Both the position numbers and the translations under genes were made by a program. This document shows positions 15,801 to 22,901 of a stretch of DNA of 33,685 bases, in pieces; the stretch's first letter is position 1, and the number at the start of each line of letters is the position of its first letter. Below the pieces are notes generated by a model, which ran no database searches, was not told where the DNA came from, and was given only the letters and a program-made list of their open reading frames with translations. The stretch is from Gemmatimonadales bacterium (lineage in GTDB: Bacteria > Gemmatimonadota > Gemmatimonadetes > Gemmatimonadales > GWC2-71-9): positions 1 through 33,685 of the forward strand of contig JABFSM010000242.1 of assembly GCA_013140635.1 (NCBI GenBank), written 5' to 3'.

Positions 15801-16058
15801 CTACGCGTGCTTCCCCCTGCGGATAACCCGCAGCAGCAAGAGAAGGACGACCGCGCCGATGAACGCGACGAAGATCGTCCCCCCAAGGCCGCCGAACGGA
15901 ACCGAGATATTGAGCGCGCCGAAGAGCCAGCTTCCCAGAAAGGCGCCGGCAATACCGATGACTACGTCGCCCACAATGCCGAAGCCGACCCCGCCGACAG
16001 CAAGACTGGCAAGCAACCCGGCAATCAGACCGACGACAAGCAATGTCCAGAAATCCAT
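15801..16058 (-). CDS. GlsB/YeaQ/YmgE-type stress membrane protein
   Basis: This encodes 85 residues from ATG 16058; an in-frame GTG at 16067 is possible, but GGAAGGGGGA lies nine bases before the ATG and directly abuts the GTG. There are three hydrophobic helices: 'LLVVGLIAGLLASLAVGG', 'GIVGDVVIGIAGAFLGSWLFG' and 'GGTIFVAFIGAVVLLLLLRVI'. 'GIVGDVVIGIAGAFLGSWLF' is the characteristic core of the transglycosylase-associated/GlsB family. These are general-stress inner-membrane proteins of unknown mechanism. It sits between the glycine-zipper lipoprotein (18-base gap) and the DUF3185-like gene on the same strand. Confidence 0.9.
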   Translation of the reverse strand: MDFWTLLVVGLIAGLLASLAVGGVGFGIVGDVVIGIAGAFLGSWLFGALNISVPFGGLGGTIFVAFIGAVVLLLLLRVIRRGKHA

Positions 16059-16076
16059 GCCCGGCACTCCCCCTTC

Positions 16077-16718
16077 CTATTTGACGGCGACGGTGAGGGG
16101 CCCGTTGAGCGTAACGATGATTGGCGTATTGACCACCACGACCACGTCACGATTCGCCGTTTCGACCGCCACCGCGGCGCCGGCGGCACCGCCCACGACC
16201 GCACCGATGATGGTGCCCTTCGAGTCTCCGCCGATGACCCGTCCGGCGATACCGCCGATGACCGCGCCCGCGGCGGTCTTCCCGACTTCAGTCGTTCCAA
16301 CACCGCGCCCTTTAAGGGAATGCTCCATTGACGTGATGCTGGCGGAGAGGGAGTGAGTCTCACCCCCGAAGGTCACCGAGTTGACCAGCACGGTGATTCT
16401 CCCGTCGGCCTTGCTCTTGTCGTTGGCCGGCTGCAGCTCGGTGATGTTGAGGGTGAGGGTCGCCCCGGCGGGAATCACGACTCTCCCTCGGGTATCCTTC
16501 ACATCGCTCGAGACCAGGGCGGTGAAAGTTGCTCCCGCCTTGTCGCTCCGCGAGGAGATGGTGCGCTGGGTCATTGCCTCGATCTGGGTACCGGTATCGA
16601 GCGAGAGAGTTCGGTTCTGGCTTGGCGGCGGGTTCGACGCGTTATCGCGCGGCGACGCACCGGTGCCGCATGCCGTGAGGCTGGCCATAGCGAGTCCGGC
16701 AACGATGAGGGTCTTCAT
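16077..16718 (-). CDS. Glycine-zipper lipoprotein
   Basis: This encodes 213 residues with a lipoprotein signal 'MKTLIVAGLAMASLTAC' (Cys17). A Pro/Asn-rich linker is followed by a beta-rich part with 'GRVVIPAGATLTLNI' (about 80-92). A glycine zipper (about 147-185) has alternating Gly/Ala every four residues: 'TAAGAVIGGIAGRVIGG' and 'GTIIGAVVGGAAGAAVAV'. The C-terminal beta strand is 'RDVVVVVNTPIIVTLNG'. Glycine zippers insert into membranes. The start codon ATG (16718) overlaps the stop of the frameshifted OmpA-type gene in an ATGA, with AGGGGACC upstream. That coupling and the shared glycine zipper suggest the two lipoproteins function together in the outer membrane. Confidence 0.8.
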   Translation of the reverse strand: MKTLIVAGLAMASLTACGTGASPRDNASNPPPSQNRTLSLDTGTQIEAMTQRTISSRSDKAGATFTALVSSDVKDTRGRVVIPAGATLTLNITELQPANDKSKADGRITVLVNSVTFGGETHSLSASITSMEHSLKGRGVGTTEVGKTAAGAVIGGIAGRVIGGDSKGTIIGAVVGGAAGAAVAVETANRDVVVVVNTPIIVTLNGPLTVAVK

Positions 16719-17370
16719 GGGGTCCCCTGTTTGATTGCGGTGGCGCGCGTTTCCCTGCTCGCGAAGATCGAGACTTCGACTCGCCGATTGGCCTGTCTGC
16801 CCGCTTCGGTTTCATTGGAGCCGATCGGCTCCGATTCACCGAGACCGCGGGTGGCAATACGGGTTCCGCTCACGCCCGAGACATCAGATAGGTGGCCCCC
16901 GCACTCGCCCGCCGTTCGGACAGCGCTTGGTTGTACATCGTCGAGCCAAGCTGGTCGGTGTGGCCCAGGATCAGGAGATCGGAGCCGGGATACTTCTCGA
17001 GGCTGGCGGCGAGCTCGCGCAGGTTGGTCTTGGCCTCCGATCGCACCACATCAGAATCGAAATCGTAGAGCAGTCCCGAATCGAAGGTCACCTGAATGCC
17101 CTCCCCGACCCGGACCACCGTGGCGCCCTTGATGTTCTGCTCCAGCTCCTTCGCTTGCTTGTCCATCTGCGCCCCGATAAGCGCGCCCGCCACTCCACCG
17201 ACGACCGCGCCGATGATGGCGCCTTTGGCCGTCGATCCGGCCACCTTGCCGATCACGCCACCGACCACCGCCCCACCGGCCGTTCCAACGATGGCGCCGG
17301 TTTGAGACTTGGTGGCACAGGCGCCAAGGAACAAGAGTGTCACGAGAACGGACCGATATGATCGCTGCAC
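16715..17370 (-). pseudogene. OmpA/Pal-like lipoprotein with glycine zipper, frameshifted near the C-terminus
   Basis: Translation from GTG 17370 (AAGGAG upstream) gives a lipoprotein signal (Cys18 in LLFLGAC), a glycine zipper (about 25-70), a linker helix and an OmpA_C-type domain: 'YDFDSDVVRSEAKTNLREL', 'LLILGHTDQLGSTMYNQALSERRAS'. The frame stops at 16870, right after 'TYLMSRA'. In the next frame the domain goes on uninterrupted: 'VSGTRIATRGLGESEP', 'AGRQANRRVEVSI', to a TGA (16717-16715) that overlaps the next gene's ATG. So one base is missing near 16874-16879, where CGGGCGTG would read CGGGGCGTG if intact. The second part is conserved as a normal domain end. Either the break is very recent or it is a base-calling or assembly error. 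If intact, the protein would bind peptidoglycan and anchor the outer membrane. Confidence 0.85.
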
Positions 17371-17553
17371 GAGCCTCTCCTTCAAATGGGTCGGGGGAAC
17401 AGATTCCGCCCCCATACGAAGAGTATGCGTTCTCGACCGATACACCATCCATCGAAGGGTGGGCTTCCGGACTAGCCCGGACGACGGATGGTGCGGCGGT
17501 GCGCGTCAATTATGCTTCGAGAACACTCATTCAGGCCTTCAGAGGAGTCACCG

Positions 17554-18030
17554 ATGGTGTTCCGATTGACCAGGATAGGCGGCACGCTCGCCCTTGCGAC
17601 CGCCCTTGCGGGAACGGCCCAGGCCCAGACCAACCGGTTGCATTTAGGTCCCCGGGTCTCGTACCAATTCGACCTTGAGAAGGCCGGCGTGGGCGTCCAG
17701 CTCGGCGTGCCTATCGCCCGGTACCTCGAATTCTATCCTTCGTTCGACCTCTTCTTCGTGGACCGCGGCTCATTCTGGCATATCAACGCCGACCTCAAAT
17801 ACCGGATCGCGGCCGCGTCGGTCAGCTGGCTCTACATCGGCGGCGGGCTCAATATTGCGCGAAGTGGCTTCGGCACCTTTCACGATACTCGGACGGGTCT
17901 GAATCTCTTTGTCGGCGCGGAGTCGTTGCGGGGACGAGTGCATCCATTCGGAGAGTTTCGGTTCATTGCGAACGACGGATCGACAACTCAGATTGCCGTT
18001 GGGTTGAATTTCACGCTACGACGGCATTAG
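17554..18030 (+). CDS. Secreted outer-membrane beta-barrel protein
   Basis: This encodes 158 residues. ATG 17554 follows GAGGAG by about eight bases; the open frame before it has no ribosome site. The signal peptide 'LALATALAGTAQA' ends in AQA-QT near residue 24. The mature part is a run of amphipathic beta strands: 'RLHLGPRVSYQFDLEK', 'GVGVQLGVPIARYLEFYPSFDLFFV', 'NADLKYRIA', 'WLYIGGGLNI', 'LNLFVGAESL', 'VHPFGEFRFI', closing with 'TQIAVGLNFTLRRH'. This is an 8-stranded outer-membrane barrel (OmpW/OprF/YfaZ type), but I cannot tell which. It is divergent from the OmpA lipoprotein across a 183-base gap. Confidence 0.75.
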   Translation: MVFRLTRIGGTLALATALAGTAQAQTNRLHLGPRVSYQFDLEKAGVGVQLGVPIARYLEFYPSFDLFFVDRGSFWHINADLKYRIAAASVSWLYIGGGLNIARSGFGTFHDTRTGLNLFVGAESLRGRVHPFGEFRFIANDGSTTQIAVGLNFTLRRH

Positions 18031-18129
18031 AGCGAAGTCATAGCGGATAGGAGAAACGAAGCGGGGCGCGGCACGGGACAACTCGTGCCGCGCTTTGCGC
18101 GCAACGGCCACCCTGGAGGAGACACCCCC

Positions 18130-19191
18130 ATGACACCTGCCACCCGGCGGCGAATGCCCGGCCTCCGCGCTTCGACCATGCTGCTGATTGGGATCTTCCT
18201 GATCCTGCTCACCGCCGCCCTGCGGCTCGGGGCCGGTTTGCTCCTCCCGATCGCCATTGCCGCGCTGTTTACCCTTCTCCTCGATCCGCCGGTGCGGGCG
18301 CTGCGCAAGCTGGGGCTCTCGACCGCGCTGGGCGCCGCCTTGGTGGTGTTCGGCACCCTCGGCGTGCTTGTGACCGGTGTGACGCTGCTTGCCGGACCGG
18401 CGGCGGAGTGGGTCGAGACCGCGCCAAAGACCCTTACCCAGGTGCAGACGAAGCTCCGGCGGATGCTTCGGCCGCTCCGGGAAACGGCGCAGAGAGTCGA
18501 TCAGGCCACTCAGTCGGTCACCCCGGGCGCTCCCCCGACGGTGCAGATCAAGGCACCCGGATTGCTCCAACGGCTCAGCGGCAGCACCACCACCATCGCC
18601 GCCACCGTGCTCACGGTCATGTTCTTGACCTATTTCTTGCTTGCCACCCTCCCGGTCTTTCGGAAGAAACTGGCCGATCTGATCGGGACGCGGGCCGGGG
18701 CCCGCAGCGTCGAAGAGGTGTTGGCGGAGATCGAGGTGCAGATGTCGAGGTACATGTTGCTCAATACGCTGACAAGCGTGGGGGTCGGGCTCGCGACCTG
18801 GGGCTTTCTTGCCGTTGTTGGGCTCCCCAATTCCCTGCTCTGGGGTGTCACTGCTTGCCTGCTCAATTTCATTCCGTACGCCGGGGCCCTGGTGACAACG
18901 GCGTTAGTCGGAGTCGCGGCGCTCGTGTCATTCGACAGTACCGGGACGGTGCTCTTGCTGATGGGGGGATGCGTGGTGATCAATCTGCTCGAAGGGAATC
19001 TTGTCACTCCGCATTTGATGGGAAAGCATCTGCCGCTCAATCCGGTGGCCATTTTCTTGAGTCTGCTCTATTGGGGCTGGGTGTGGGGCCCGGCCGGCAC
19101 GCTACTGGCGGTGCCCATTACGGTAATGCTCCAGGTGATCTTCTCCCGCATCGAGCGGCTCAAGCCGCTGGCGGTGTTGCTGGATAGCTGA
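18130..19191 (+). CDS. AI-2E family (PerM-like) transporter
   Basis: This encodes 353 residues from ATG 18130, preceded by GGAGGAG with eight-base spacing; the frame upstream to 18085 has no ribosome site. It shows the family's pattern: hydrophobic hairpins at about 17-50 and 60-80, then a polar segment rich in coiled-coil type residues (about 85-150), then 'TTTIAATVLTVMFLTYFLL' and further helices with 'YMLLNTLTSVGVGLATWGFLAVVGLP', 'LWGVTACLLNFIPYAGALV', 'LEGNLVTPHLMGKHLPLNPVAIFLSLLYWGWVWGPAGTLLAVPI'-type C-terminal motifs. Family members include exporters (TqsA) and proton/sodium antiporters (some PerM), so the substrate cannot be given. It probably lies in the inner membrane. It is followed by the second palindromic repeat. 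Confidence 0.9.
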   Translation: MTPATRRRMPGLRASTMLLIGIFLILLTAALRLGAGLLLPIAIAALFTLLLDPPVRALRKLGLSTALGAALVVFGTLGVLVTGVTLLAGPAAEWVETAPKTLTQVQTKLRRMLRPLRETAQRVDQATQSVTPGAPPTVQIKAPGLLQRLSGSTTTIAATVLTVMFLTYFLLATLPVFRKKLADLIGTRAGARSVEEVLAEIEVQMSRYMLLNTLTSVGVGLATWGFLAVVGLPNSLLWGVTACLLNFIPYAGALVTTALVGVAALVSFDSTGTVLLLMGGCVVINLLEGNLVTPHLMGKHLPLNPVAIFLSLLYWGWVWGPAGTLLAVPITVMLQVIFSRIERLKPLAVLLDS

Positions 19192-19227
19192 GTCCCGATT
19201 CTCTCCGCCTGGGGAAGCTCTGCAAGA

Positions 19228-19326
19228 GTCATTGCGAGCCGCCTTGGGCGGCGAAGCCGAGGTTGCGAGACCCGAGAGGTCGAAGCAAACCCGAGATTGC
19301 TTCGGCCCTACGGGCCTCGCAATGAC
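19228..19326. repeat. GTCATTGCGAG-type interspersed palindromic repeat, copy 2
   Basis: The outer arms GTCATTGCGAG (19228-19238) and CTCGCAATGAC (19316-19326) frame a 99-base element with an internal hairpin (GCCGCC-TTG-GGCGGC) and a second inner pairing (GTCGAAGCAA with TTGCTTCGGC). The last 34 bases (19293-19326) match copy 1 at 5982-6015 with one difference. Like copy 1, it fills a gap between two convergent genes, here 36 bases after the AI-2E gene and 6 bases before the end of the minus-strand lipoprotein gene. Confidence 0.9.
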
Positions 19327-19332
19327 TTCTCC

Positions 19333-19785
19333 CTAGGGCGCCATTCGAAATGAGGGAGAGACCCGACTCTGGCGCGGCCACAACTCGGTGCCGGTGGCCG
19401 TTCGGGACAGGTTGAAGACAATTCGATAGTGACCGGCCTTCGGAATCGCATCGTTGGTCAGCGGGAGTGAGCCGGACTTCGTGGCGCCTGGGAAAAGCAT
19501 TGGCCTGGGCTGGATGCTCGCGGTACAGCCCCCTAACTCCGGAAGAGGTTCCCAACCCCCGCGGTAGTACTCGTACTTCGCATTTGGGCATCCCATGTAG
19601 ACCGCCACGCCGTATGGATTCGTGATGGTGTAACGGACAACCGAGTCGCGATTCCATGAGTATTCCGCCCGGTCTACCGTGATGACCGGACCTGGAATTG
19701 GGGGAACAGGATCGGAGGGAGGAGTGAGATCCACGCACCCTCCAAGGAGGATCGCGGCCAGGACGGCGATAGGCCGGCGCATCAT
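19333..19785 (-). CDS. Lipoprotein with Ig-like fold, downstream paralogue of a tandem pair
   Basis: This encodes 150 residues from ATG 19785, which overlaps the stop of the upstream gene (ATGA); an adjacent ATG (19782) is equally near the AAAGG upstream. The lipoprotein signal is 'IAVLAAILLGGC' (Cys near 17). The mature part reads 'ITVDRAEYSWNRDSVVRYTITN', 'VYMGCPNAKYEYYRGG', 'LPELGGCTASIQPR', 'LFPGATKSGSLPL', 'GHYRIVFNLSR', ending 'VSPSFRM'. This is a short all-beta domain of the intracellular-protease-inhibitor/BsuPI or Ig kind, with a possible Cys pair. The neighbour at 19782-20324 shows the same order of motifs, so the pair looks like an ancient tandem duplication. Function is unknown. 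Confidence 0.7.
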   Translation of the reverse strand: MMRRPIAVLAAILLGGCVDLTPPSDPVPPIPGPVITVDRAEYSWNRDSVVRYTITNPYGVAVYMGCPNAKYEYYRGGWEPLPELGGCTASIQPRPMLFPGATKSGSLPLTNDAIPKAGHYRIVFNLSRTATGTELWPRQSRVSPSFRMAP

Positions 19786-20324
19786 TCGGGTGCCTTTGTG
19801 ATAGTAAAGATGGGCGAATAGCCAAAGCTTCGGGGAGCTGGACATCCCCCGTCGCCTGGGCAGTAGCGAACGTCATAGTAGAGCCGTACCCGCCCCGTCG
19901 TGGCTCCGTATGGCTCATGCGTGAGCCCGTTGTAGCTGTTCGGCCCTTGAAGGTGCAGGGTGTCGGTCCGAAAGTCACCCGGTTGAACGGCGAATTGCCG
20001 GTCGTGCCCGACGCACCCCCACGCTCCGTCGTACGCTGAACCCTGAGAGTCCGTCGCATCGACCGCCAACACCCCATAGATCGGGGTCCGGCTGTCCGCA
20101 AAGCAGCGCGCCAAGTAGACCACCCGGTCGTCACGATTCTCGAAACGGGCAATCACCACAAAGCTGAAGCGCTCGGAGATACCCTCGCCACCGAGATGCG
20201 CCGCGACATAGGTGGACCGATCGGTGGTCAGGAACGGGTCGTCGGAGGCTCCGGTCAGCCAACAACCACCCGTAATGAGCGCTCCAGCGGCGAACGATGC
20301 CCGAATCGAAGAGGTGAGCGGCAT
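19782..20324 (-). CDS. Lipoprotein with Ig-like fold, upstream paralogue of a tandem pair
   Basis: This encodes 180 residues from ATG 20324. The frame opens at 20363, but the shorter start puts the lipoprotein signal 'SFAAGALITGGC' (Cys21) near the N-terminus, with GGAG eleven bases upstream. The mature part has 'FLTTDRSTYVA', 'FSFVVIARFENRDDRVVYLARC', 'YDGAWGCVG', 'VQPGDFRTDTLHLQG', 'GRVRLYYDVRYC' and a final 'GYSPIFTI'. Several Cys residues may pair. The motif order (T-DR--Y, VY--C, G-C, PG, SP-F) parallels the next gene, to which it is coupled by an ATGA overlap. Both are secreted to a membrane surface; no function is known to me. Confidence 0.65.
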   Translation of the reverse strand: MPLTSSIRASFAAGALITGGCWLTGASDDPFLTTDRSTYVAAHLGGEGISERFSFVVIARFENRDDRVVYLARCFADSRTPIYGVLAVDATDSQGSAYDGAWGCVGHDRQFAVQPGDFRTDTLHLQGPNSYNGLTHEPYGATTGRVRLYYDVRYCPGDGGCPAPRSFGYSPIFTITKAPE

Positions 20325-20552
20325 TGCGCGCCATACTCCGCCTGGGGGGGTAGCCGTCACCATCGCATGGGATGGGCCAAGAATGGGCGTCGCGCAAAGC
20401 GCTGCTACGCCTCACGGCCCGCCCCCTCTTCGGCTGCATGTGTCACAATGACACGCTCACACGATCGGCGACACGGCAGCCAATTGCTTAGAACCACGCC
20501 GCGAGGCATACTCTCCTCACCCCGACAGCACAATCCAGGAGGGTCCCACGCG

Positions 20553-21086
20553 ATGCCACCGGACACCGCTGCCATGACGGCCTCAGTGCCCTGGTATGTC
20601 CTCGACGCCAATGTGGTTCAATGGGTGAATCTGGCCGCTTCGGTGGCCACCGCCTTGTTGGCGGCGGTGGTGTACCTTGTTACCCGCTCACTCGCCCGCG
20701 CGGAGACGACCCGAGAAATCAACAGCATGTGGCAACACTTCAACCAGACCATGCTGCAGGATGACAATGCCGCCCGCTTCAGAGGGTATTTCGAAAAGGG
20801 CGAAGGCGATCTGAGTTCCGACTATCGGCTCCAATACCTCGTGTTCATGCTGCTCAACAACCTGCATGCGGAGTTCGTCAATGGCCGCCGCCGCTTCATC
20901 GGCCGCCGGCACTTTGCCAGCACTATGTCGGCGCATTGCCAGTTCATGAGTGCCCGCAAGAGTGAGCTACTCGCGTTGATGGAGGCAAATGGATTCGATC
21001 CCGACTTCGGAGAATTCATCGCGACCGGCATCCGACGCAAGAAGGCGGCGAACCGACCGAGGCGAGCCCGGCCTACCTCGGGATGA
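20553..21086 (+). CDS. Single-span membrane protein of unknown function
   Basis: This encodes 177 residues from ATG 20553, chosen because GGAGGG lies nine bases before it; the open frame reaches back to 20196 but lacks a ribosome site and is antisense to its neighbour. One hydrophobic helix runs about 24-44 ('WVNLAASVATALLAAVVYLVT'). The helix-rich cytoplasmic part follows, with 'MWQHFNQTMLQDDNAARF' and 'YLVFMLLNNLHAEFVNGRRRFIGRRHF', and a basic tail 'RRKKAANRPRRARP'. The layout is like that of small bacterial proteins sometimes grouped as DUF4760, but I am not confident of the match. It is convergent with the SIMPL gene and their 3' ends overlap by 14 bases. Confidence 0.6.
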   Translation: MPPDTAAMTASVPWYVLDANVVQWVNLAASVATALLAAVVYLVTRSLARAETTREINSMWQHFNQTMLQDDNAARFRGYFEKGEGDLSSDYRLQYLVFMLLNNLHAEFVNGRRRFIGRRHFASTMSAHCQFMSARKSELLALMEANGFDPDFGEFIATGIRRKKAANRPRRARPTSG

Positions 21087-21783
21087 ACTTGAACGCCAGG
21101 TTGACCGTTATTGACAGTCTGACCTCGGGCACCGGTATCGAACCGCCATAGGAAAAGTTGTTCGAGAACTGGAGTTGGTTGTTGGAAAAGGCATTGTCCT
21201 GAAAATTGTTGGACGAGACCGACACCAGCGGCCCGAGGCTTCCCCCCAACGAAGCGGCGAGGGCCATCGCGTCGGCTCGGGCGGCGGCGACCACCTCCGG
21301 GTATCGAACTCGGCGCGCCGAGTCGGCCGACGACGCCTCGAGGATGGGCAAGGCGGTCGAGGTCGCTCCGGCGGTCATCGCGGCCGCCGAAAGCGGAATG
21401 ACCTGATCCATCTTCGAGAGCTGCACCCGGACCACGTGGCGAGCCACATGGGTCACCTGCCCGACCATGTTCGAAAGCGAGTTCTGGTTTGGCGCGGGGG
21501 TGAGTCCGTAGGGGTAGGAGACCATCGCGTCGGCCGGCGCACCCGCCTGGCGAATGGCCGCAGTGACCGCATCGACCTTGAGCCCGACTTTCCGGAGTGC
21601 CTCCGCCGGCGCATCTCCCCCAGCCTCCACCAAGAAGTGCAGGGTGACTCGGTCGGGAACGAGCCGGATCATTCTGGTGGCGCCGACATTGATCCGCGGA
21701 TCGTCGCTGTTGTCGAGCCGAGCGCCCTGCGCAAAGGCCGTCGGCGGCACCACGAGAAGGGCCAGCAGGAATGTCACGCGCAT
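21073..21783 (-). CDS. SIMPL (DUF541) domain protein, secreted
   Basis: This encodes 236 residues; ATG 21783 follows a purine-rich GAGAGAGAC. The signal peptide 'VTFLLALLVVPPTAFAQG' has a cleavage site after AFA near residue 18. The SIMPL domain has the conserved start 'INVGATRMIRLVPDRVTLHFLVEA', the helix 'APAEALRKVGLKVDAVTAAI' and the late motif 'RRVRYPEVVAAARADAMALAASLGGSLGPLVSVS'. The Asn/Phe-rich 'NNFQDNAFSNNQLQFSNNF' and a final strand 'VRLSITVNLAFKF' suit the family's ring-forming C-terminus. SIMPL proteins are periplasmic, oligomeric and linked to oxidative stress tolerance in some bacteria. Its 3' end overlaps the convergent membrane protein gene. Confidence 0.9.
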   Translation of the reverse strand: MRVTFLLALLVVPPTAFAQGARLDNSDDPRINVGATRMIRLVPDRVTLHFLVEAGGDAPAEALRKVGLKVDAVTAAIRQAGAPADAMVSYPYGLTPAPNQNSLSNMVGQVTHVARHVVRVQLSKMDQVIPLSAAAMTAGATSTALPILEASSADSARRVRYPEVVAAARADAMALAASLGGSLGPLVSVSSNNFQDNAFSNNQLQFSNNFSYGGSIPVPEVRLSITVNLAFKFIPR

Positions 21784-21816
21784 AGCGTCTCTCTCGATCG
21801 AGGGTGGGGTGGCGTG

Positions 21817-22293
21817 CTACGGCCTCGGTACCGGTCGCATCCTCATGTACTTCATCATGTCGTCGGTTGCGGTCGCCACAAGTCGCTGAATGAGCGCAAC
21901 CTGTGCGGCCGCCAGCTCATTGTTCACAAGCTTGAATCTTGTCCACAGAGGGTTGCCGAAGAACGCGATGAGCACCCGCATGTCATCCTCGGAGAATCGA
22001 GCGGCATAGAGCGGAACGAGGCTGTCTTGAATCCCCACCATCTCCCTCCGAGTCCGAACCACCACGGAGTCGAAGAACGCCGGTGGAATACCGGGAGACA
22101 GTTCGCGGATGCGTGAGATCATCGTGCCAGCCATTACCGAGTCGCTCGCGGGGTACAACAGTCCGACGAGGGTCTTCGCGAGGGCGAGCCTTGCCGAGTC
22201 CCCGGGGATCGGGAGAGTTGCCTGCTGTGCGGCGAGGGGAGGAGCGGAGAGAGAGACGAGGGCAAGGCAGAGTATGGACATGCGCGCGAGCAT
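21817..22293 (-). CDS. DUF2059-like secreted protein
   Basis: This encodes 158 residues from ATG 22293, with GGAGG four bases upstream; ATG 22281 is an alternative. The longer frame to 23016 runs through the DinB-like gene in another frame and is rejected. The signal peptide 'MSILCLALVSLSAPPLAAQ' ends at LAA-QQ. The rest is helical, with 'ARLALAKTLVGLLYP', 'FFDSVVVRTRREMV', 'LVPLYAARFSEDDMRVLIAFFGNPLWTRF' and 'ATATDDMMKYM'. 'YARxFxxxDLRxLIAFYxSPxGxKF' is the typical DUF2059 motif, so the match is good. Function is unknown; such proteins lie in the periplasm. It starts 33 bases upstream of the SIMPL gene on the same strand. Confidence 0.85.
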   Translation of the reverse strand: MLARMSILCLALVSLSAPPLAAQQATLPIPGDSARLALAKTLVGLLYPASDSVMAGTMISRIRELSPGIPPAFFDSVVVRTRREMVGIQDSLVPLYAARFSEDDMRVLIAFFGNPLWTRFKLVNNELAAAQVALIQRLVATATDDMMKYMRMRPVPRP

Positions 22294-22382
22294 TCGTCCT
22301 CCACCGTTCGGGATCAGGCACAACGGCCGGGAGACCAACATAACGCCTCGCGGCCCCGTGCGATAGCCGGCGATCGCCGAGG

Positions 22383-22901
22383 CTACGGCCTCGGCGGGGT
22401 CCGCGGGCGGCTCACCGGTGGCACGACACCGGCAAGCCGGTAGTCGGAGACGAGCTTGCCGTAGTGCTCCGCCTGATGCTCGAGCCAGAAGAGGATGCGG
22501 GGCGCGGCCGACGCTTCGACGGTGGGGTACGATGCGGCAATCGCCGCCTCCATTTCCGCGACGGCGGCGGCGCGGGTGCGCGGCTTGGTCTCGTCGGCCT
22601 TGAGCCGGCCCTGGTAGTCGAAGGGGGTTCCCTTGAGCTGGGCGGTCGACATCTCGAGCCCGATCGTCACGTGGCGGTACTCGTCGAGCACGGTGCGGGA
22701 GTCGGCGTGGGGCCGGGTCTCCAGTTTGGCATCGGGAAAGACCGTGTCCTTGGCCATGGTCAGGATCTTGTCGTGCAGCGCCTTCCACTGGCGGAAGACC
22801 ATCTGCTCCCAGGTGGGGGGAGCCTGCTGCGCGGCCTGCGCGACGAGCGGAGCGGCGGCAAACTGGACCAACAGCAGGCCGGCAAGAACTCGTTTCTGCA
22901 T
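22383..22901 (-). CDS. DinB-like four-helix protein with signal peptide
   Basis: This encodes 172 residues from ATG 22901, preceded by AGGAAG. The signal peptide 'VLAGLLLVQFAAAPLVAQA' ends near residue 23. The rest is a helical bundle: 'WEQMVFRQWKALHDKILTMA', 'DEYRHVTIGLEMSTAQL', then the C-terminal signature 'WLEHQAEHYGKLVSDYRLAGVVPPVSR'. His residues at 'YRH', 'EHQ' and 'EHY' fit the three-His metal site of the DinB/YfiT-like superfamily, and 'HQAEHYGKLV.YYR..G.VPP' is common in its secreted members. Those use thiols in several enzymes, but no reaction can be assigned here. It is divergent from the PadR remnant. Confidence 0.8.
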   Translation of the reverse strand: MQKRVLAGLLLVQFAAAPLVAQAAQQAPPTWEQMVFRQWKALHDKILTMAKDTVFPDAKLETRPHADSRTVLDEYRHVTIGLEMSTAQLKGTPFDYQGRLKADETKPRTRAAAVAEMEAAIAASYPTVEASAAPRILFWLEHQAEHYGKLVSDYRLAGVVPPVSRPRTPPRP

